Source of the DNA: CAZOKH01 sp964580315
GTDB taxonomy: Bacteria > Chloroflexota > Anaerolineae > Anaerolineales > Anaerolineaceae
DNA length: 15,334 nucleotides
Assembly: GCA_964580315.1 (NCBI GenBank)
Contig: CAZOKH010000085.1
Coordinates: 1-15,334, forward strand
Reading direction: 5' to 3'
This document shows, one piece after another, positions 13,304 through 15,334 of the stretch. Below the pieces are notes generated by a model. It was not told the origin of the DNA, did not search any database, and worked only from the letters and a program-made list of their open reading frames with translations. The position numbers were made by a program, and so were the translations under genes. The first letter of the stretch is position 1, and each line of letters starts with the position of its first letter.

Positions 13304-14246
13304 AGTATGCATCGGTGAGTTAATCCCGGCTGAAATTGAAGAGTTGAGTCATATCAGAGGTACCATCTTTGATATTCAACGTTATTGTTTGCATGATGGA
13401 CCAGGGTTACGCACCAATGTTTTTTTCAAAGGTTGCCCGTTGGTTTGTGGGTGGTGCTCAAATCCCGAATCCCAAAATTCGCAGCCTGAACTGGCATTGT
13501 TTCAGACTAGCTGCTTCAATTGTGGTCAATTTGATCCGAATTGCCCCGAGTGTTGGGGACCACCCCCTCAAGGTGATGAGTATGAAGCATGGCTGCAAGA
13601 ATTTTCTCACCGGGCTGATCTATGCCCGGTATCTGCCATACGATGGATGGGTTATGAAAGTACTGCGGGAGAAGTGATAGATGAAGTGCTGCGCGACCTG
13701 CCGTTTTACGCGAACGAGGGCGGATTAACATTAACCGGTGGCGAGCCGACCATGCAGCCTGCCTTTACACATGCTTTGCTTCAGTTGGCAAAAGTAAATG
13801 GTCTTTTAACTGCTATTGAAACCTGCGGGTATACCTCCTGGCAGGTGTTCGAACGATTGTTGCCCTGCCTGGACGAAGTTCTTTTTGATGTGAAACATGT
13901 AGATGGCAATGTGCATCTAAAGGATACAGGCAAGCCTAATGACTTGATATTGCAGAATTTGAAAAAACTCGATGAAGCCCATGTCTCGCTGCGTGTTCGA
14001 GTGCCGGTCATTCCTGGATTCAACGCCGATGAAAATGATCAGCGCACCATAGCGAGTTTTTTGCGAGATAATTACTCATTCCGTGCAGTAGATTTATTGC
14101 CCTATCATGCACTGGGACGACCAAAATATAAAGCTCTTAAGCGAATTTTCCTGTGGAGTGACTATCAGCGTTTTTCAAATGAAGAAATTGACGAAAAAGC
14201 TGAAATTTGGCGTTCACTTGGTTTTGATGTCAATATTGGTGGATAA
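13284..14246 (+). CDS. Glycyl-radical-enzyme activating enzyme (radical SAM, PflA-like)
   Basis: 320 residues. The start at 13284 has AAGGA directly before it plus AGGAAAG, while the open frame reaches back to 13242 without such a site. 'GTIFDIQRYCLHDGPGLRT' is the family's N-terminal signature. The radical SAM cluster is Cys51, Cys55 and Cys58 in 'GCPLVCGWCSNPES'. 'TLTGGEPTMQP' is the SAM-binding GGEP motif, and 'DEVLFDVKHVD' follows as usual. Between them lies a ferredoxin-like insert with only five cysteines (77, 80, 87, 90, 114), fewer than the eight of two-cluster activases. It installs the glycyl radical on the enzyme encoded next, 39 bases downstream. It works only without oxygen, so the pathway is anaerobic. 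Confidence 0.9.
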   Translation: MPLDSNRVCIGELIPAEIEELSHIRGTIFDIQRYCLHDGPGLRTNVFFKGCPLVCGWCSNPESQNSQPELALFQTSCFNCGQFDPNCPECWGPPPQGDEYEAWLQEFSHRADLCPVSAIRWMGYESTAGEVIDEVLRDLPFYANEGGLTLTGGEPTMQPAFTHALLQLAKVNGLLTAIETCGYTSWQVFERLLPCLDEVLFDVKHVDGNVHLKDTGKPNDLILQNLKKLDEAHVSLRVRVPVIPGFNADENDQRTIASFLRDNYSFRAVDLLPYHALGRPKYKALKRIFLWSDYQRFSNEEIDEKAEIWRSLGFDVNIGG

Positions 14247-14285
14247 GATTAATTGTATCGGTTAAGAGAAAAGGTAGGTGAAGAC

Positions 14286-15334
14286 ATGATGGTTGCAAAA
14301 ATGACTCATTTGTTGGAACGTGAGTTACCTGAAGTTTTTCCTCATGAGGTACGCATTCTCCCATTTCCAACGGACAGGGTGCGACGTCTGCGCGATAATA
14401 TTCTGAACACAGAACCGGAAATTGATATTGAAAGGGCACGTTATACCACGCGCAGTTATCAACGCACCCAGCATGAACCGATGGTTATTCGTCGGGCAAA
14501 GATGCTGTATGATCTGGTCAGTGATATGCAAATTAAAATTGACCCAGACGATTTAATCGTTGGCAATCGTTCTTACCATCCCCGTATGGGGATTATAGCC
14601 CCAGAAGGGGCAGTAGATTGGGTGGATAAGGAACTGGACAATCTGCCTTACCGTCCGCAGGATAAATTCCAGATCAAAGCAGAATATATTCGTGAGCTGC
14701 GCGAAGACATCTTTCCTTATTGGCGTGGGAAAACCCTGGAAGACATTGCAGCAACCCGCATTCCCGACGATGTGAAACGCGCAGTCAAAGCACGTGTTTT
14801 CAGCGTTAACCAGACGGATCATGCCCAGGGACATATTTTACCAGATGCAGAAGGTTGGCTGCGGCGTGGCATAAGTGGTTTACGTATTCGTATTGATGAG
14901 GCAGAAAAAAAACACGAACACTTAAGCGAAGATATGCGAGATTTCTACCAAGCAGGTCGAATTGTGTTGGATGCTGCAGCACTGTTTATGAATCGGTATG
15001 CTGACCTGGCGCGACGACAAGCCCAAGTTTTATCAAATAATAAACGTCGGCAGGAATTAATGCAAATTGCCGAGGACTGCAGCTGGCTGGCTGAACACCC
15101 CGCCAGTACCTTCAGGCAGGGTGCTCAGGCTGTGTGGTTCCTGTTTGTGTTAATGGAGATCGAATCCAATGCCAGTAGCATGTCACCGGGAAGGTTGGAT
15201 CAATACCTATTCCCTTATCTGGAGAACGACTTGCGCAATGGGGTTCTTACCATGCCTCAAGCGCAAGAAGTTCTTGAAAATCTATGGTTAAAATTTAACG
15301 AAATTGTGCTTCTGCGCAGCAGCGAAAGTGCTCG
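14286..15334 (+). CDS. Glycyl radical enzyme (pyruvate formate-lyase family), N-terminal part
   Basis: The frame opens at ATG 14286 (a second ATG follows at once), with AGGTAGGTG upstream, and stays open for 349 codons to the window end, so the gene is cut off. The visible part resembles the N-terminal PFL domain: 'RARYTTRSYQRTQHEPMVIR', 'DDLIVGNRSYHPRMGIIAPE', 'DIFPYWRGKTLED', 'NQTDHAQGHILPD', 'STFRQGAQAVWFLFVLMEIE' and 'MSPGRLDQYLFPYLENDL'. These segments fit the broad group of dehydratase and lyase-type enzymes (YbiW/PflD, glycerol and choline lyase relatives) rather than classical PflB. The active-site Cys and the radical Gly lie beyond the end, so the reaction cannot be assigned. Confidence 0.88.
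   Translation, partial: MMVAKMTHLLERELPEVFPHEVRILPFPTDRVRRLRDNILNTEPEIDIERARYTTRSYQRTQHEPMVIRRAKMLYDLVSDMQIKIDPDDLIVGNRSYHPRMGIIAPEGAVDWVDKELDNLPYRPQDKFQIKAEYIRELREDIFPYWRGKTLEDIAATRIPDDVKRAVKARVFSVNQTDHAQGHILPDAEGWLRRGISGLRIRIDEAEKKHEHLSEDMRDFYQAGRIVLDAAALFMNRYADLARRQAQVLSNNKRRQELMQIAEDCSWLAEHPASTFRQGAQAVWFLFVLMEIESNASSMSPGRLDQYLFPYLENDLRNGVLTMPQAQEVLENLWLKFNEIVLLRSSESA

Overview
The window joins two unlike pieces of DNA. The organism is most likely an anaerobic member of the Chloroflexota (Anaerolineae-like). This is inferred from the binding-protein leader, whose Cys is followed by a low-complexity Ala/Pro/Thr/Glu tract of a kind common in that group, and from the glycyl radical enzyme with its activase. 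A run of exactly 100 N (9112-9211) shows that this is a draft scaffold.

Positions 1-3400 (all genes on the minus strand) look like accessory DNA. In transcription order they hold a tyrosine recombinase (3367-2543), a 515-base gene-free stretch with four copies of a 13-mer (GGC-N-[GA]-GTAGCCTG, plus strand) and terminator hairpins, a 53-residue membrane protein, a RadC-type JAB protein and a Rad52-like annealing protein. Each of the last three genes has a hairpin leader just before its Shine-Dalgarno sequence and a hairpin just after its stop. Most of the trailing hairpins and the 13-mers show the same small loop (GGGTA, GGTTA or GAGTA, read on the plus strand).

Positions 3400-4279 are AT-rich and gene-free. 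They carry a 16-bp stem-loop, a good sigma70-type promoter (3905-3933) with three inverted repeats, one a 38-bp near-palindrome over the predicted start site, and a possible attenuator in a leader of about 340 bases.

Positions 4280-15334 (all plus strand) are a sugar uptake and breakdown locus: SorC-type regulator, RbsA-type ATPase, RbsC-type permease, RbsB-type binding protein, PfkB kinase, RPE/AlsE-type epimerase, ROK kinase, glycyl-radical activase, and the first 349 codons of a glycyl radical enzyme. The layout recalls the E. coli D-allose operon (binding protein, ATPase, permease, RPE-like epimerase, ROK kinase) with a second kinase and a radical enzyme added. The true substrate cannot be read from the sequence.

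The most unusual feature is the ATPase. Between its two nucleotide-binding domains it carries about 314 residues that form a sugar-binding-protein domain with its halves in swapped order (C-terminal part first), a circular permutation, now placed in a protein expected to act in the cytoplasm. The binding-protein gene of the same operon encodes at least two binding-protein modules in tandem in one chain; the first is mostly hidden by the N gap. A slice taken from mid-module to mid-module of such a tandem gene gives exactly the order seen inside the ATPase, so the two oddities may share an origin.
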